Shown: positions 28,617 to 38,027, counted from the first letter of the stretch. The stretch: DNA of 47,810 nucleotides from CAZAYP01 sp964489425 [NCBI: uncultured Verrucomicrobiota bacterium] (GCA_964489425.1 CAZAYP010000044.1:1-47810), one strand, 5' to 3'. Notes: a model not told the origin generated them from the letters alone. Made by a program: numbers and translations.

Positions 28617-31600
28617 ATGGGCGCAGTAACCGATACGGAAAACAGTAGTTGCGGGGTTTTCCAATCATTGGAAAAATGGTCAAGGAATTTTCCAATCATT
28701 GGAAAAATCGTCTTGGTTGTTCTTTGGGGTGCCGCGTCCGTTTCGGCGGGCGTCCTTGTGACCGAGCCGTTTGATTATGAAGGCACGCGGTGGGATACGA
28801 ATGTGCCTGGGTATTACGATGGCGGCACGGGGTGGGGCACCAACACCTGGCAGGTGGCTTTGACGCAGCAACCGGGACATCCGGTGCCCAGGGCGGCGAT
28901 TTTCGGTACGAATGAGTATGAGGCGTATGCGCCGCAGACCGCCTATGCGTGGGGGCACGGTGGCCGGCTTTACCGCGACCTGGAAAACACGGCGGATACG
29001 TCGCCGGGCGCGAAATACTACTTCTGTGCGGATATGTACACGCCGGAAACCGCGAACACCCATGTTTCCGCCACATTGGGCGGATTTGGTATTTCCATCG
29101 AATCCCAGGCGAGCAAACCGGGCGAACTCATCACGTATTCCCCGGCCAACAACACCTGGAATGTCCCCAAGCCGGTGGAGTTGACGGGGCTTTATGGCAC
29201 GTGGCACCGGATGACGGCGGAAATCGAGTTTTACGCGACGGGTTCGGTGATGCGCGCCTGGATTGATGCCGCGCTGGAAACAGATCCGCACGAGGTGCTG
29301 GCCTCGACCTGCACTACGTTTACGTCGTCCCGGTTCTACATCGCGCACTGGGGCGACAGCGGTTACGCGCTGGTGGACGATATTATCGTCGGCACGAATT
29401 TCAACCAGGTGGCCTTGCCGTTGGCGGTGCTCGGAACCAACGGCGCGTTGATCACCAGCGGCGAGGCGGCCACGGCGGCCAAGGGCACACGGTTCCCGAC
29501 GCAGCTGATTGGGTATGGGTTCACCAATGTGTTTTCCATCACGAATTCCGGGTCAGAAACCATCGCGCTGACCGCCTGGGCGACGAATGGCACGAACGCG
29601 GGATTGTTCAGCGCGCAGGGCTTGCCGGGCAGCATTGCCCCGGGAACGGCCAGCAATATCAGCGTAGTGTTCCATCCGACGAATGCGGGGAACTTCAGCG
29701 CGGCGCTCGCGTTCAGCAATAGTGCGGCGCTTCCGGCGCGCATCGTCAACTTGGCCGGTTCCGCCGCCGCGTTCTTTGCGGGGCCCACCAACGGGCCATT
29801 CGCGGGCGGCACCCAGGTCGAGGTCTGGCATCCGCTTAACAGCATGGTCACGAATGTGCTGGTGGACGCGGTGACGCCGGTGATCCCGACGGCGTCGTTC
29901 AGTGACTATTTCACCTTGATCATGCCCCGGGCGATCACCGCCGGAGCGGTGGATTTCGTATTGCAGCGGGCCGGGGAGGCGGATGTCGTTTACACCAATA
30001 TTTTTACGTATGACCCGGCGTGGTTCGTCGTCACGCCCAGCAACGGGCCCTATGCCGGGGGGCTTGCGGTGACGGTGACGCACGGGCTGAACAGCGTGGT
30101 GACCAACGTGGTGGTCTCCGGCGTTGCATGTCCGACATCGGACGCGGACACGAACCGCTACACGATTACGATGCCCGCGCTGGAATATGCCGGATGGGTC
30201 AACTACACGATGCAGCGGGCCGATGCGGCGGACTTCGTCCTGACCAATGCCTATCGGTACAATGCGGCGGTGATCAGCGTCACGCCCAACAGCGGACGAT
30301 TCGGCGGGGGCAACGTGGTGACGGTGACGCACGATTTGAACGGCGTGGTCACTAACGTGCTGGTGGGCGGGGTGACGGTGACGCCGGACTCCGCCAGCAC
30401 GACCAATGTGGTGATCACCATGCCGCCCGCCGGCACCGCCGGCGTAAAGAACTTCACCTTGCAGCGCGCCGGCGTGGGGGACTTCACGATCAGCAATGCC
30501 TACACCTACAACCCGGCAGGTTTCATCGGCTACACCGTTCCGGATAGCTGGTCGGCGGTGGCCGGCCTGCCGGAAGGTCGTTGGATGCTGGCCGCGGCGG
30601 CGCTCAGCAATCGGATGTATGCCATCGGCGGCTACGATGAGTTCAGTTCCCCACGCGACACGGTGTATGGTTTCGACGGCACGAACTGGACGGTTGAAGC
30701 ATCGCTGCCGGGTGGGCTGGCGGAGATTGGTGCAACAAGCGACGGCACCAACATCTGTCTGGCCGGGGGCGCAAGCGGCGGGGGCGGAAGCGTCGGCGTG
30801 CAGCAGTTCGACGGCACATCATGGACGAGCATTGAAAACCTTGCCGTTGCGAGGGCCTGGCCGGTCATGGCCGTGTTCAGTAACCGTCCGGTGGTGATCT
30901 CAGGCAATGTGCCCAACGTGACCGACTATGACGGTTCCGGTTGGAATGAACTGGCTCCCATCCCAGGCGGCGCGACTTTGTTCGGCGGCGCGGGCGGCGT
31001 GATCGGCGACTATCTTTATGCGGCGGGCGGCGGGCTGGGCGTTGGGGCCAGCGCGAATGCCTGGCGGTATGACGGTTCCGCTTGGACAGGCGTCGCCGGC
31101 CTGCCGGCGGCGCGCTACCACATGGCCACGGCGGTCTGGCGCGACCGGATTTATGCGCTCGGCGGTCTGGACCAGAATGACCTCGGAGTGAACACGGTGT
31201 ACTGCTTTGACGGGACCACATGGAGTTCGGCGGCGGCCTTGCCGTATAGCATGTATTGTTCCGCGGCGGCGGTGCTGAATGACACGCTCTACAGCATCGG
31301 CGGATATACTGACGCATTGGGAATCATGACCAATGTGTACAAGTACGTGCTCAGCAAAGATTACACCGGCGTGAGTCCCTCATGTGGTGGCCTGGCAGGC
31401 GGATACCCCGTGACCATCCGGGGATCGAATTTGGGGAACGGCAGCGATGTGACGAATGTGACCCTCTGCGGGATCAGCGCGACGAACATCGTCAGCCAGT
31501 CCGCTACGCAGATCGTCGTGCTGGCGGGCGCGTCGTCGGTGATGACCAATGGCGACGTGCGCGTTTATTCGACGTCGTTCGGCGAAACGGTGCGCAGCAA

Positions 31601-33479
31601 TGTCTTCACGTACATTTATCTCTCGTCATGGTGCGGTCCGTACGCGGGCGGCAACACGGTGACGCTGACGAATATCGCGGCGATCGGCAATGGCAGCGAC
31701 ATCACCAACGTGCTGGTTGGTGGCATCGCAGCGACCGTGAACGATCAGGGCGCGGACTGGGTGACGTTTGTCCTGGGCGCGGCGACGAATGCGGGCAAGG
31801 CGGACCTGGTTGTGCAGTCCGGGAGTGTCGGCGAAACCACCTTTGGCGACACCTACACCTACAATCCTCCGGGCGTGATCGGTTGGCGTGACCCGGACTC
31901 GGCCTGGGAGCAGGCGCCCGCGCTGCCCTACCGCGTCACGCGCGTCGCCATGGTGAATTACAGCAATGCGCTGTATGTCATCGGCGGGCGTTTAAATGCG
32001 TTTGCCGGCGCCACCTATACCAACGTGTGCCGCTTTGACGGCACCAACTGGAGTTATGTGGCGGGGTTGCCCGCCGCAGCGATGAACCTGGGCGCGGCGG
32101 TGTGGAACGGGGCGATTTACGCGGCAGGCAACAATGCCACCGCCGTGTACCGGTACGAGGGGACGGCATGGACGACCGTGGCTGCGCTCCCTGCGGCACG
32201 GAAAAATCCAGTGCTGACCGTGTTCAGCAATCGCCTGTATGTGACTGGCGGCGCCTCCGCCACCAACGTTTTTGTTTACGATGGGACGAATTGGAGCGAT
32301 ACGGTCGGTATTCCCGTCGCGGCGAATCAGGAAAGCGTGCCGACCGGCGTGCAGGGAGATTATCTTTATGTCGTGGGCGGCATGTATCCGGGTCAAACCG
32401 ATGCCTGGCGCTTCAACGGCACGGCATGGACGGCGGCGCCGGGCTTGGACCGCGCGCTTCCCTGGGCGGCGTCCGTTGCCACAGGGGATCGCCTCTACTC
32501 GATCGGCGGGTATTACGAGACCTCGGTCGCCAGCAGCGATACGCTATACTTCGACGGAACACGTTGGAAGCAGGGTTTGAGCCTGCCTTATACGCTATAC
32601 TTGGGCGCTGCATCCGAATTCAACGGTTCTCTTTATGCCATCGGGGGAACAACCAGCGGACGCAGCAATGTCCTGCGGTCGGTGCTCGGGCAGGTGCATT
32701 TCGGCGTGAGTCCCGTCAGCGGCTCCGTAACCGGCGGGTATGAAGTAGTCATCGGCGGCACGGACCTGGGCGACGGAGCGGATGTCACCAACGTGACGCT
32801 GTGCGGGATCAATGCGGCCAGCATGGTCCGCCAGTCGGCCACGCAGATCGTGGTGCTGGCGGGCAACGCCGGTATGGCGATCACGAATGGCAGCGTGCGG
32901 GTTTATTCGACGAGTTATGGCTTGACGGAAAAAACCGGCGCATTCAGCTATCGGCATGCCACGCGGGTGGTGCTGTATGACTTCGTGATGCTTGCGACGC
33001 ATGGGCAAGTTCAGGTCTGTTGGCGCACCGCTGCGGAGGAGAACAGTGTCGGCTTCGACCTGTTCCGGTGGCAGGACGGCGCATGGGTCAAGGTCAACAA
33101 CGCCATGGTCCCGGCTACGGGCTGGCCGGCGGGCGGCGTGGGCGCCAGTTACTGTGTGGCCGATCCCGCCGCCAGGGCGGATGGTACGTATCGCTATAAA
33201 CTGGTGGAATATGAAACCAACGGCGGGATCAACGAATATGGCCCGTTCGAACGGTCAACCTGGACTACACGGTTGAATAACTTCCAAGTCACGCCCGCAG
33301 GCATTGTCATCCAGTGGCCCAGCCGGGCGCCGGAAGTGTACAACGTGTTGAAGGCGGCGGACCCGCGCGCCGCGTACCAGACGATGGCCCAGGGTCTGCC
33401 GGCCACCCCGCCGCTCAACGCCTGGACCGACCGGACCGATGCGGCCGGCGCCGCGTTCTACTGCATCGAGGCGCGGTAG
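28617..33479 (+). CDS. Giant secreted Kelch/IPT-TIG repeat protein
   Basis: The 1620-residue protein starts at ATG 28617, supported by AGGAGG at 28608-28613. The signal peptide has an unusually long n-region (about 30 residues) encoded partly by two copies of a palindrome (FQSLEK and FPIIGK), then a hydrophobic core IVLVVLWGAASVSA. Next are a lectin- or anchor-like domain (about 45-265), an ASH/HYDIN-like domain (269-383), three IPT/TIG repeats (384-640; P..GP.AGG..V.V.H.LN), a Kelch propeller (641-911), TIG repeats (911-1090), a second Kelch propeller (1092-1358), a TIG repeat, and C-terminal Fn3-like and end modules. Kelch units show the (Y/M)AIGGY..W..(A/V)..LP pattern. It is likely surface-exposed and binding; no catalytic motif is seen. 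Confidence 0.88.
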   Translation: MGAVTDTENSSCGVFQSLEKWSRNFPIIGKIVLVVLWGAASVSAGVLVTEPFDYEGTRWDTNVPGYYDGGTGWGTNTWQVALTQQPGHPVPRAAIFGTNEYEAYAPQTAYAWGHGGRLYRDLENTADTSPGAKYYFCADMYTPETANTHVSATLGGFGISIESQASKPGELITYSPANNTWNVPKPVELTGLYGTWHRMTAEIEFYATGSVMRAWIDAALETDPHEVLASTCTTFTSSRFYIAHWGDSGYALVDDIIVGTNFNQVALPLAVLGTNGALITSGEAATAAKGTRFPTQLIGYGFTNVFSITNSGSETIALTAWATNGTNAGLFSAQGLPGSIAPGTASNISVVFHPTNAGNFSAALAFSNSAALPARIVNLAGSAAAFFAGPTNGPFAGGTQVEVWHPLNSMVTNVLVDAVTPVIPTASFSDYFTLIMPRAITAGAVDFVLQRAGEADVVYTNIFTYDPAWFVVTPSNGPYAGGLAVTVTHGLNSVVTNVVVSGVACPTSDADTNRYTITMPALEYAGWVNYTMQRADAADFVLTNAYRYNAAVISVTPNSGRFGGGNVVTVTHDLNGVVTNVLVGGVTVTPDSASTTNVVITMPPAGTAGVKNFTLQRAGVGDFTISNAYTYNPAGFIGYTVPDSWSAVAGLPEGRWMLAAAALSNRMYAIGGYDEFSSPRDTVYGFDGTNWTVEASLPGGLAEIGATSDGTNICLAGGASGGGGSVGVQQFDGTSWTSIENLAVARAWPVMAVFSNRPVVISGNVPNVTDYDGSGWNELAPIPGGATLFGGAGGVIGDYLYAAGGGLGVGASANAWRYDGSAWTGVAGLPAARYHMATAVWRDRIYALGGLDQNDLGVNTVYCFDGTTWSSAAALPYSMYCSAAAVLNDTLYSIGGYTDALGIMTNVYKYVLSKDYTGVSPSCGGLAGGYPVTIRGSNLGNGSDVTNVTLCGISATNIVSQSATQIVVLAGASSVMTNGDVRVYSTSFGETVRSNVFTYIYLSSWCGPYAGGNTVTLTNIAAIGNGSDITNVLVGGIAATVNDQGADWVTFVLGAATNAGKADLVVQSGSVGETTFGDTYTYNPPGVIGWRDPDSAWEQAPALPYRVTRVAMVNYSNALYVIGGRLNAFAGATYTNVCRFDGTNWSYVAGLPAAAMNLGAAVWNGAIYAAGNNATAVYRYEGTAWTTVAALPAARKNPVLTVFSNRLYVTGGASATNVFVYDGTNWSDTVGIPVAANQESVPTGVQGDYLYVVGGMYPGQTDAWRFNGTAWTAAPGLDRALPWAASVATGDRLYSIGGYYETSVASSDTLYFDGTRWKQGLSLPYTLYLGAASEFNGSLYAIGGTTSGRSNVLRSVLGQVHFGVSPVSGSVTGGYEVVIGGTDLGDGADVTNVTLCGINAASMVRQSATQIVVLAGNAGMAITNGSVRVYSTSYGLTEKTGAFSYRHATRVVLYDFVMLATHGQVQVCWRTAAEENSVGFDLFRWQDGAWVKVNNAMVPATGWPAGGVGASYCVADPAARADGTYRYKLVEYETNGGINEYGPFERSTWTTRLNNFQVTPAGIVIQWPSRAPEVYNVLKAADPRAAYQTMAQGLPATPPLNAWTDRTDAAGAAFYCIEAR
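28657..28706. repeat. Two copies of a 19-bp palindrome spaced 31 bp
   Basis: TTTTCCAATCATTGGAAAA occurs perfectly at 28657-28675 and again at 28688-28706, with centres 31 bases apart, about three helical turns. Each is a perfect inverted repeat with one central base. They lie in the first codons of the Kelch/TIG protein and, because 31 is not a multiple of three, are read in two frames (FQSLEK and FPIIGK). I did not find another copy in the window. Confidence 0.8.
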
Positions 33480-33550
33480 ATCACGGGCTCACCCATCAGC
33501 ATGGCTGGGCGCTCGATGGCGCTGCGGAATCGGGATTGGCCGCCCCGGGT

Positions 33551-34459
33551 TCACGCCGACAAGCGCTTCCCCTTCCCCTTCGCTTTGCTGCGGGGCTGTT
33601 TCTTGGACTGCTTTCTTGCGGGCTTCGTGCCTTTCCGGGCCGGGACCGGCGTAGCCACCGGCGGCGCCGGGTTGGCAGGCGCCGGCCCGCCGTCCATGGC
33701 GATGCCAAACAGCTTGGCCACATCGCCTGCTTCCGCTTCGATTACCCGGCCGCTCTTCGATTTTGCCTTGCGCAACAGTTTCTCGCTCTCGCGCTTGACC
33801 ATCTGGCCGACGAAGTCATCGATCGTAATCCCGCGCAGCACGAAGAATAGTTCCGGCTTCTCGTCCAACCGGACCGCCACGCCGTACAGGGTCGCCGCGA
33901 CGTGTTTGCACATGGACGCCCAGTCAGGGCAGGAGCAGGAAAACTCGATCTCCTGGGGCGCCGGGAACAGGCCCGTGCCCGCGGCGAGGAAGAACTCCTT
34001 CAACTCGGCGGGAAACTCTCCAGACAGCAAAGACTGCATGGAATCCAGGGCTGCGCGACTCCTGGCCATCAGCGCCTGCTTGACCGGCCGTGCGAGCGGC
34101 TTGATCTTGATCGTGACATCGTACGGGGTCGGGCGGCTGCCCGCGACAATGGCGGTGATGGCCGTCGCGGCGATCTTGAGGTCCAGCACCGAACCGTTGC
34201 GAACATAGCTACGGCCGCGCGGCAGCCGGTTGCTATAGTCGGCATAACGTTCAAGGTTCTGGGTCCACGCCGTGCCCCACCACGTGCGGGCAATGGCACG
34301 GCCCTCCACCAGGACCGGCTGGATATCCGCGCCTTTCTTTTTAAGCAGCGCAGCCCTGGCCTTCTCGGCCTGGCGCATGCGCTCGGCCTGCGTCACGTAA
34401 GGGGCGAATCCGCCCCACCCACCCCGGCTATATCTGCCACTGCTGCGGCCCCAACTCAT
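33551..34459 (-). CDS. SWIM zinc finger protein
   Basis: The 302-residue protein has a SWIM zinc finger, CSCPDWASMCKH at about 174-185 (C-x-C-x6-C-x-H), preceded by RTWWGTAWTQNLERYADYSNR and LPRGRSYVRNGSVLDLKI, typical of bacterial SWIM proteins. The C-terminus is a Lys/Pro/Ala-rich basic tail (about 250-302), likely DNA- or RNA-interacting. SWIM fingers act in DNA or protein binding. It follows the SNF2 gene by 32 bases on the same strand; SNF2 ATPases and SWIM domains are often fused, so the two proteins probably work together on nucleoprotein. The start is ATG 34459. Confidence 0.88.
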   Translation of the reverse strand: MSWGRSSGRYSRGGWGGFAPYVTQAERMRQAEKARAALLKKKGADIQPVLVEGRAIARTWWGTAWTQNLERYADYSNRLPRGRSYVRNGSVLDLKIAATAITAIVAGSRPTPYDVTIKIKPLARPVKQALMARSRAALDSMQSLLSGEFPAELKEFFLAAGTGLFPAPQEIEFSCSCPDWASMCKHVAATLYGVAVRLDEKPELFFVLRGITIDDFVGQMVKRESEKLLRKAKSKSGRVIEAEAGDVAKLFGIAMDGGPAPANPAPPVATPVPARKGTKPARKQSKKQPRSKAKGKGKRLSA

Positions 34460-34491
34460 GATCAGGCTCCCTTCTCTTGCTATGCCGCGAG

Positions 34492-37170
34492 TTACTCATG
34501 CGCGGACGTCAGCGTCAACCGGAACAGGTCGCGCACCTGGTCGTTGTTCATTTCCGTGATCCAGTTTTCCGCCGCTTCCGGAACGATCGCGCCGGCCAAC
34601 TGCTTCTTGTCCTCGATCAGCGCATCGATCTTTTCCTCGATCGTTCCTTTGCAGATGAACTTGTGTACCATGACGTTTCTCTGCTGGCCAATACGGAACG
34701 TGCGGTCGGTCGCCTGGTTCTCCACCGCCGGGTTCCACCAGCGATCAAAGTGCACCACGTGGTTGGCCGCGGTCAGATTCAGGCCCACGCCGCCGGCTTT
34801 GAGCGAAAGGATGAAGAACGGCAGGTAGTCGTTGCCCTGGAATCGGTCCACCGCCGCTTTCCGCTGCTTGACCGAGGTGGACCCGTGCAACGTCAAACCC
34901 GGCGCGCCGAAGACTTGCTCCAGGAATCCGGCCAGCGGGTCGATGATCTCCTTGAACTGGGTGAAAACCAGCAACTTCTCCCGCTTCTCGTGGATGGTAT
35001 CGCAGAGTTCCGCCAGCCGTTGGAACTTGCCGCTGTCCGCCGCCGTAAAGGCGCCGGACCCGCTGTAGTGATCCGGATGATTGCAAATCTGTTTACACTT
35101 CATCAGATACGCCAGCACGATGCCTTTGCGCTGAATGCCGTCGACCTCATTGAGGTCCTGCTCCAGGCGGCGGACGAGATCCTGGTAGATGACCGTCTGG
35201 GCCTTGGAAAGGGCACAGAAGGTTTTCATCTCCACTTTGTCGGGCAGGTCGCTGATGATGGCCTTGTCGGTTTTGCTGCGGCGCAGGATGTACGGATGCA
35301 CCACGCGGCGCAGGCGGCCATAGCCTTCGGGATGGTCGTCCAGGCCCTTCGCGTAGTTCTTGAACTCGCCGAACGAGCCCAGCAGGCCGGGATTGATGAA
35401 ATCGAAGAGCGACCACAGGTCGGTCAGCCGGTTTTCCACCGGCGTTCCGGTCATGACCCCGCGGTGCGCGCACTTGACGGCCTTGACCGCTTTCGCCTGC
35501 CTGGTGGCCGGATTCTTGATCGCCTGCGCTTCGTCGCAGATGACGTAGAACCACTTGTGCGCCGCGATCCACGGGCACCGGCTCAGCATGCCGTACGTTG
35601 TGATGGCAATGTCGTACGAGGCCAGCTCATGACGATGTTCCTCGAGGGAGGCATCCTTTGACACCTGCGGATGGAGGATGACCGCGCGCAGGTCCGGGGT
35701 GAACTTCTCGATCTCGCGGCGCCAATTTTCCAGCAGCGAGGCGGGAACCACGACCAGGCTGGTGCGGCTCGGCTCCTTGAGCTGCTGTAGATGGGCCAGC
35801 ATCTGGACGGTCTTGCCCAGGCCCATGTCATCGGCCAGGCACACGCCAAAGCCCAGCGCGTGCAGGAAATTGAGCCAGTTGAGGCCCTGTTGCTGGTACG
35901 GCCGCAGTTCCGCCTTGAGATTTGGAGACGGCGCGGTGTGCCGGATCAGCGCGGGATCGGTCATCTTCTGGAGCACGGACTTGAGCCAGTCGCCACAGGT
36001 CACTTCCACGTTCCCGCTCGCCAGTCCGACCGATTCCGTGTCCCGGGTGCCCATGAGCATGCGCATGGCATCCGCGAACGAAAGTTGTGCGGAATCGGCC
36101 AGGCGGCCGGCCTGCTTCAGCGCGTCCAGGGTCTTTTGCAAGGACTCCGTGTCCACCGCCACCCAGCGGCCCTTGATCAGCGCCAGGCCCTCGGCGTTTT
36201 CGAGAATGCGCCGGGCTTCGGCCGCGGAGATCTCCTCGCCGTCCAGTTGCAGGCTGGCGTTGAAGTCCAGCAGGGCGTCGTATCCGAGTCGGGACGGCGC
36301 GGTCTGGCCCACCGCCAAGGCCACCGCCACCTTGCGCGCGCCTTTCCACCAGCGCGGGATGCGGCAGAGGATTCCCGCGGCCTCGAAATCCGGGACGCCG
36401 CTCAAGAACGCGAACGCGTCGCCGGGCTTGAACGCCACCGGATGGAACAGTTCGCCGGACTCGACCAGCGCGGCGATGAGCGCGTTCTTCCGGGCGACCT
36501 TGTTGACCGTGGCGAGCAGTTCCAGGAGCTTGTCCTTCCTGTTCCGATACTCCTCCAGGGCGTGCCTGAGCGGCAGGTGACGGGTCCGGCCCTGTTCGTC
36601 AACGCGCGTGGTATAGGTCGCCAGAAAGGCGAAAGGCCGCTGCTCGTCCTTGCGATTTTCGACCAGGTGGAAGTGGATGCGGTCCACGTGACGCGACCGG
36701 GGCGCGGTCTTCTGGAAGTAATCCTCAACGGAGCCCTTGAAGTCGTGGATGTCCCTGGCAAAGGCCGTCTGAATCGAACGCCAGACGGTCTGCACGAACC
36801 CGGTGTCGGCACGGTCAATGCCGACCATCGCCGGCATGCGCTGCACCAAGGCCGCGGCATCCGCGGCGGGAAGTTCGCTGGTCCATGCGCCGCGTTGGTC
36901 TTCGATCTCTGGCGCCGTGCGCGCGTGGTGGACCCATCGCGCTGCCAATCCGCGCCAAAAGTCCAGGGAGGGAGAGAGCGGGATGGCGCTATCGGACAAC
37001 CCAAGCACCATCAACCAGTGGCCGGGTTGGTCTCCGCGCGCAGCCTGCGAGGCCTCAAGCAGCACCTTCTCCAGCCGCTGCCGATCATGATGGTCCACGA
37101 GGGAACTTTCGTCCCACTCGAGCGCCAGGGACCCATCGAAAAGAATGGCGGTGACAAGGTGCCGGGACAT
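34492..37170 (-). CDS. SNF2-family DNA-dependent ATPase (helicase)
   Basis: The 892-residue protein (ATG 37170) has an N-terminal region with the bacterial SNF2-associated pattern (WWKGARKVAVAL, LGYDALLDFNASLQLDGEEIS, LIKGRWVAVD; about 240-360), then the SNF2 ATPase. Motif I is DDMGLGKTVQML (about 446), motif II is DEAQ (about 545) and motif III MTGTPVENRLTDLWSLFDFI. The C-terminal helicase lobe has LVFTQFKE, LKAGGVGLNLTAANHVVHFDRWWNPAVE and the motif VI segment DRTFRIGQQRNVMVHKFICKGTIEE. SNF2 proteins translocate along DNA to remodel bound proteins. It is encoded directly upstream of the SWIM gene. Confidence 0.95.
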   Translation of the reverse strand: MSRHLVTAILFDGSLALEWDESSLVDHHDRQRLEKVLLEASQAARGDQPGHWLMVLGLSDSAIPLSPSLDFWRGLAARWVHHARTAPEIEDQRGAWTSELPAADAAALVQRMPAMVGIDRADTGFVQTVWRSIQTAFARDIHDFKGSVEDYFQKTAPRSRHVDRIHFHLVENRKDEQRPFAFLATYTTRVDEQGRTRHLPLRHALEEYRNRKDKLLELLATVNKVARKNALIAALVESGELFHPVAFKPGDAFAFLSGVPDFEAAGILCRIPRWWKGARKVAVALAVGQTAPSRLGYDALLDFNASLQLDGEEISAAEARRILENAEGLALIKGRWVAVDTESLQKTLDALKQAGRLADSAQLSFADAMRMLMGTRDTESVGLASGNVEVTCGDWLKSVLQKMTDPALIRHTAPSPNLKAELRPYQQQGLNWLNFLHALGFGVCLADDMGLGKTVQMLAHLQQLKEPSRTSLVVVPASLLENWRREIEKFTPDLRAVILHPQVSKDASLEEHRHELASYDIAITTYGMLSRCPWIAAHKWFYVICDEAQAIKNPATRQAKAVKAVKCAHRGVMTGTPVENRLTDLWSLFDFINPGLLGSFGEFKNYAKGLDDHPEGYGRLRRVVHPYILRRSKTDKAIISDLPDKVEMKTFCALSKAQTVIYQDLVRRLEQDLNEVDGIQRKGIVLAYLMKCKQICNHPDHYSGSGAFTAADSGKFQRLAELCDTIHEKREKLLVFTQFKEIIDPLAGFLEQVFGAPGLTLHGSTSVKQRKAAVDRFQGNDYLPFFILSLKAGGVGLNLTAANHVVHFDRWWNPAVENQATDRTFRIGQQRNVMVHKFICKGTIEEKIDALIEDKKQLAGAIVPEAAENWITEMNNDQVRDLFRLTLTSAHE

Positions 37171-37839
37171 GGGGCACGGTCCGGTTTAAGTCGCCTCTGG
37201 CCGGAAACCCGACCCGGGCGGTCCAACACGGCCACAAGAGAACGGTCCAGGCGCGTCACGCTTATCGGATGCAGTCCGCGTGGCGAAGACGGACTTCGTG
37301 AAGACCGGGTTCAGCCAGAAAAAACCAGCGGTTTTCATGGCAAAAAATGCCGCCTTGCTTGATTCCAGCATACGCCGGCATATTGCGCATTTGTTCCACT
37401 CAGCGTCAAGCAAAAGGCGGCAAAAGGCGGTTCATCCGGGAAGTTCCTGTCTGCCGCGTGATCATCACCGTTCAGCGCAATCCGGCGCAGAGTGCTTGAT
37501 TGGATAGGCAATCTCGCCCTGTTTTGGAACCGTCGAAATCATTGCAGAATCATTGCACCGCGAAGGTCACGAAGACCACGAAGAAGACCGGGATACGCGC
37601 CAGAATCCTTAATATCGCCAACCGGCTCTGTTTCTTGAACTTCCTGCTCATCCTGTCATGCTTTTTTTATTTCTGCCTCTGACTTTGTAACCTTCGTGTC
37701 CTTCGTGGTGATAGATCCGCTCTGTAGAATCTGGGAACCAGCCCGAGGTGGACGCGGTTATCGTCAGGTCATCCGGACAGGAACTTGTCGGATGAGCCTT
37801 ATTTATTGGCTAAATGCCGTGTTTTCAAGGGATTTAGAT
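37171..37839. other. Intergenic region with REP-like repeats, no gene seen
   Basis: The 670 bases left of the tRNA-Cys fragment hold no convincing gene; the open frames here have repeat-derived composition. Visible structure: a tandem 10-base duplication CAAAAGGCGG at 37411-37430, and a composite repeat at 37557-37710 whose left side carries CACGAAG units and whose right side carries CTTCGTG units in inverted orientation. The SNF2 promoter must lie at the left end. Composition is more AT-rich than the genes to the left. Confidence 0.5.
37557..37710. repeat. REP-like inverted repeat element (CACGAAG/CTTCGTG)
   Basis: The left part (37557-37587) contains GGTCACGAAGACCACGAAG, and the right part (37689-37710) contains its near-complement CCTTCGTGTCCTTCGTGG. 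Between them lies TCCTGCTCATCCTGTCATG followed by a T-rich run. From general knowledge, similar CACGAAGGACACGAAGG and ATCCTGTCAATCCTGTC sequences recur between genes in many large bacterial genomes; copy number here cannot be tested. Confidence 0.5.
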
Positions 37840-37889
37840 TGGAGGCGCGGATCGGAGTCGAACCGATGCATAGAGGTTTTGCAGACCTC
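37840..37889 (-). tRNA. tRNA-Cys(GCA) 3' half, attachment-site remnant
   Basis: On the minus strand this 50-nt segment gives a perfect anticodon arm (stem GAGGT/ACCTC, loop CTGCAAA, anticodon GCA), a variable stretch, a perfect T arm (ATCGG TTCGACT CCGAT), the 3' acceptor strand CCGCGCC, discriminator T and encoded CCA. The sequence 5' of the anticodon stem is not tRNA-like, so D arm and 5' acceptor are missing. It is the 3' end displaced when the island integrated, i.e. an att site; the intact gene should be at the other end of the element. Confidence 0.85.
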
Positions 37890-37906
37890 GCGTCATAAAT
37901 TGTAAC

Positions 37907-37981
37907 ATGCTATTGAGTAGCATATTGCGTTGTCTATAAAATGCATGGTTGCATATTGGTTGCATTATTTTCTTGTACAAG
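37907..37981 (+). promoter_or_regulatory. Repeat cluster upstream of the integrase gene
   Basis: Between att and int lie a hairpin ATGCTA-TTGAG-TAGCAT (37907-37923), direct repeats GGTTGCAT at 37947-37954 and 37958-37965 (11 bases apart, one helical turn) and the palindrome CTTGTACAAG (37972-37981). Such clusters near int genes are usually arm-type integrase or excisionase binding sites, or the int operator. The TATAAA at 37935-37940 could be a -10 box. Confidence 0.5.
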
Positions 37982-38027
37982 GTGCCTCTATGGGCCTATA
38001 CCTTTCCGGTAAACAGGAGACCGCGAA

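Noticed and set aside
37696-37905. 69-residue open frame across the tRNA-Cys fragment
   Set aside because: It reads through the tRNA remnant (GSESNRC-type peptide is a typical tRNA artefact).
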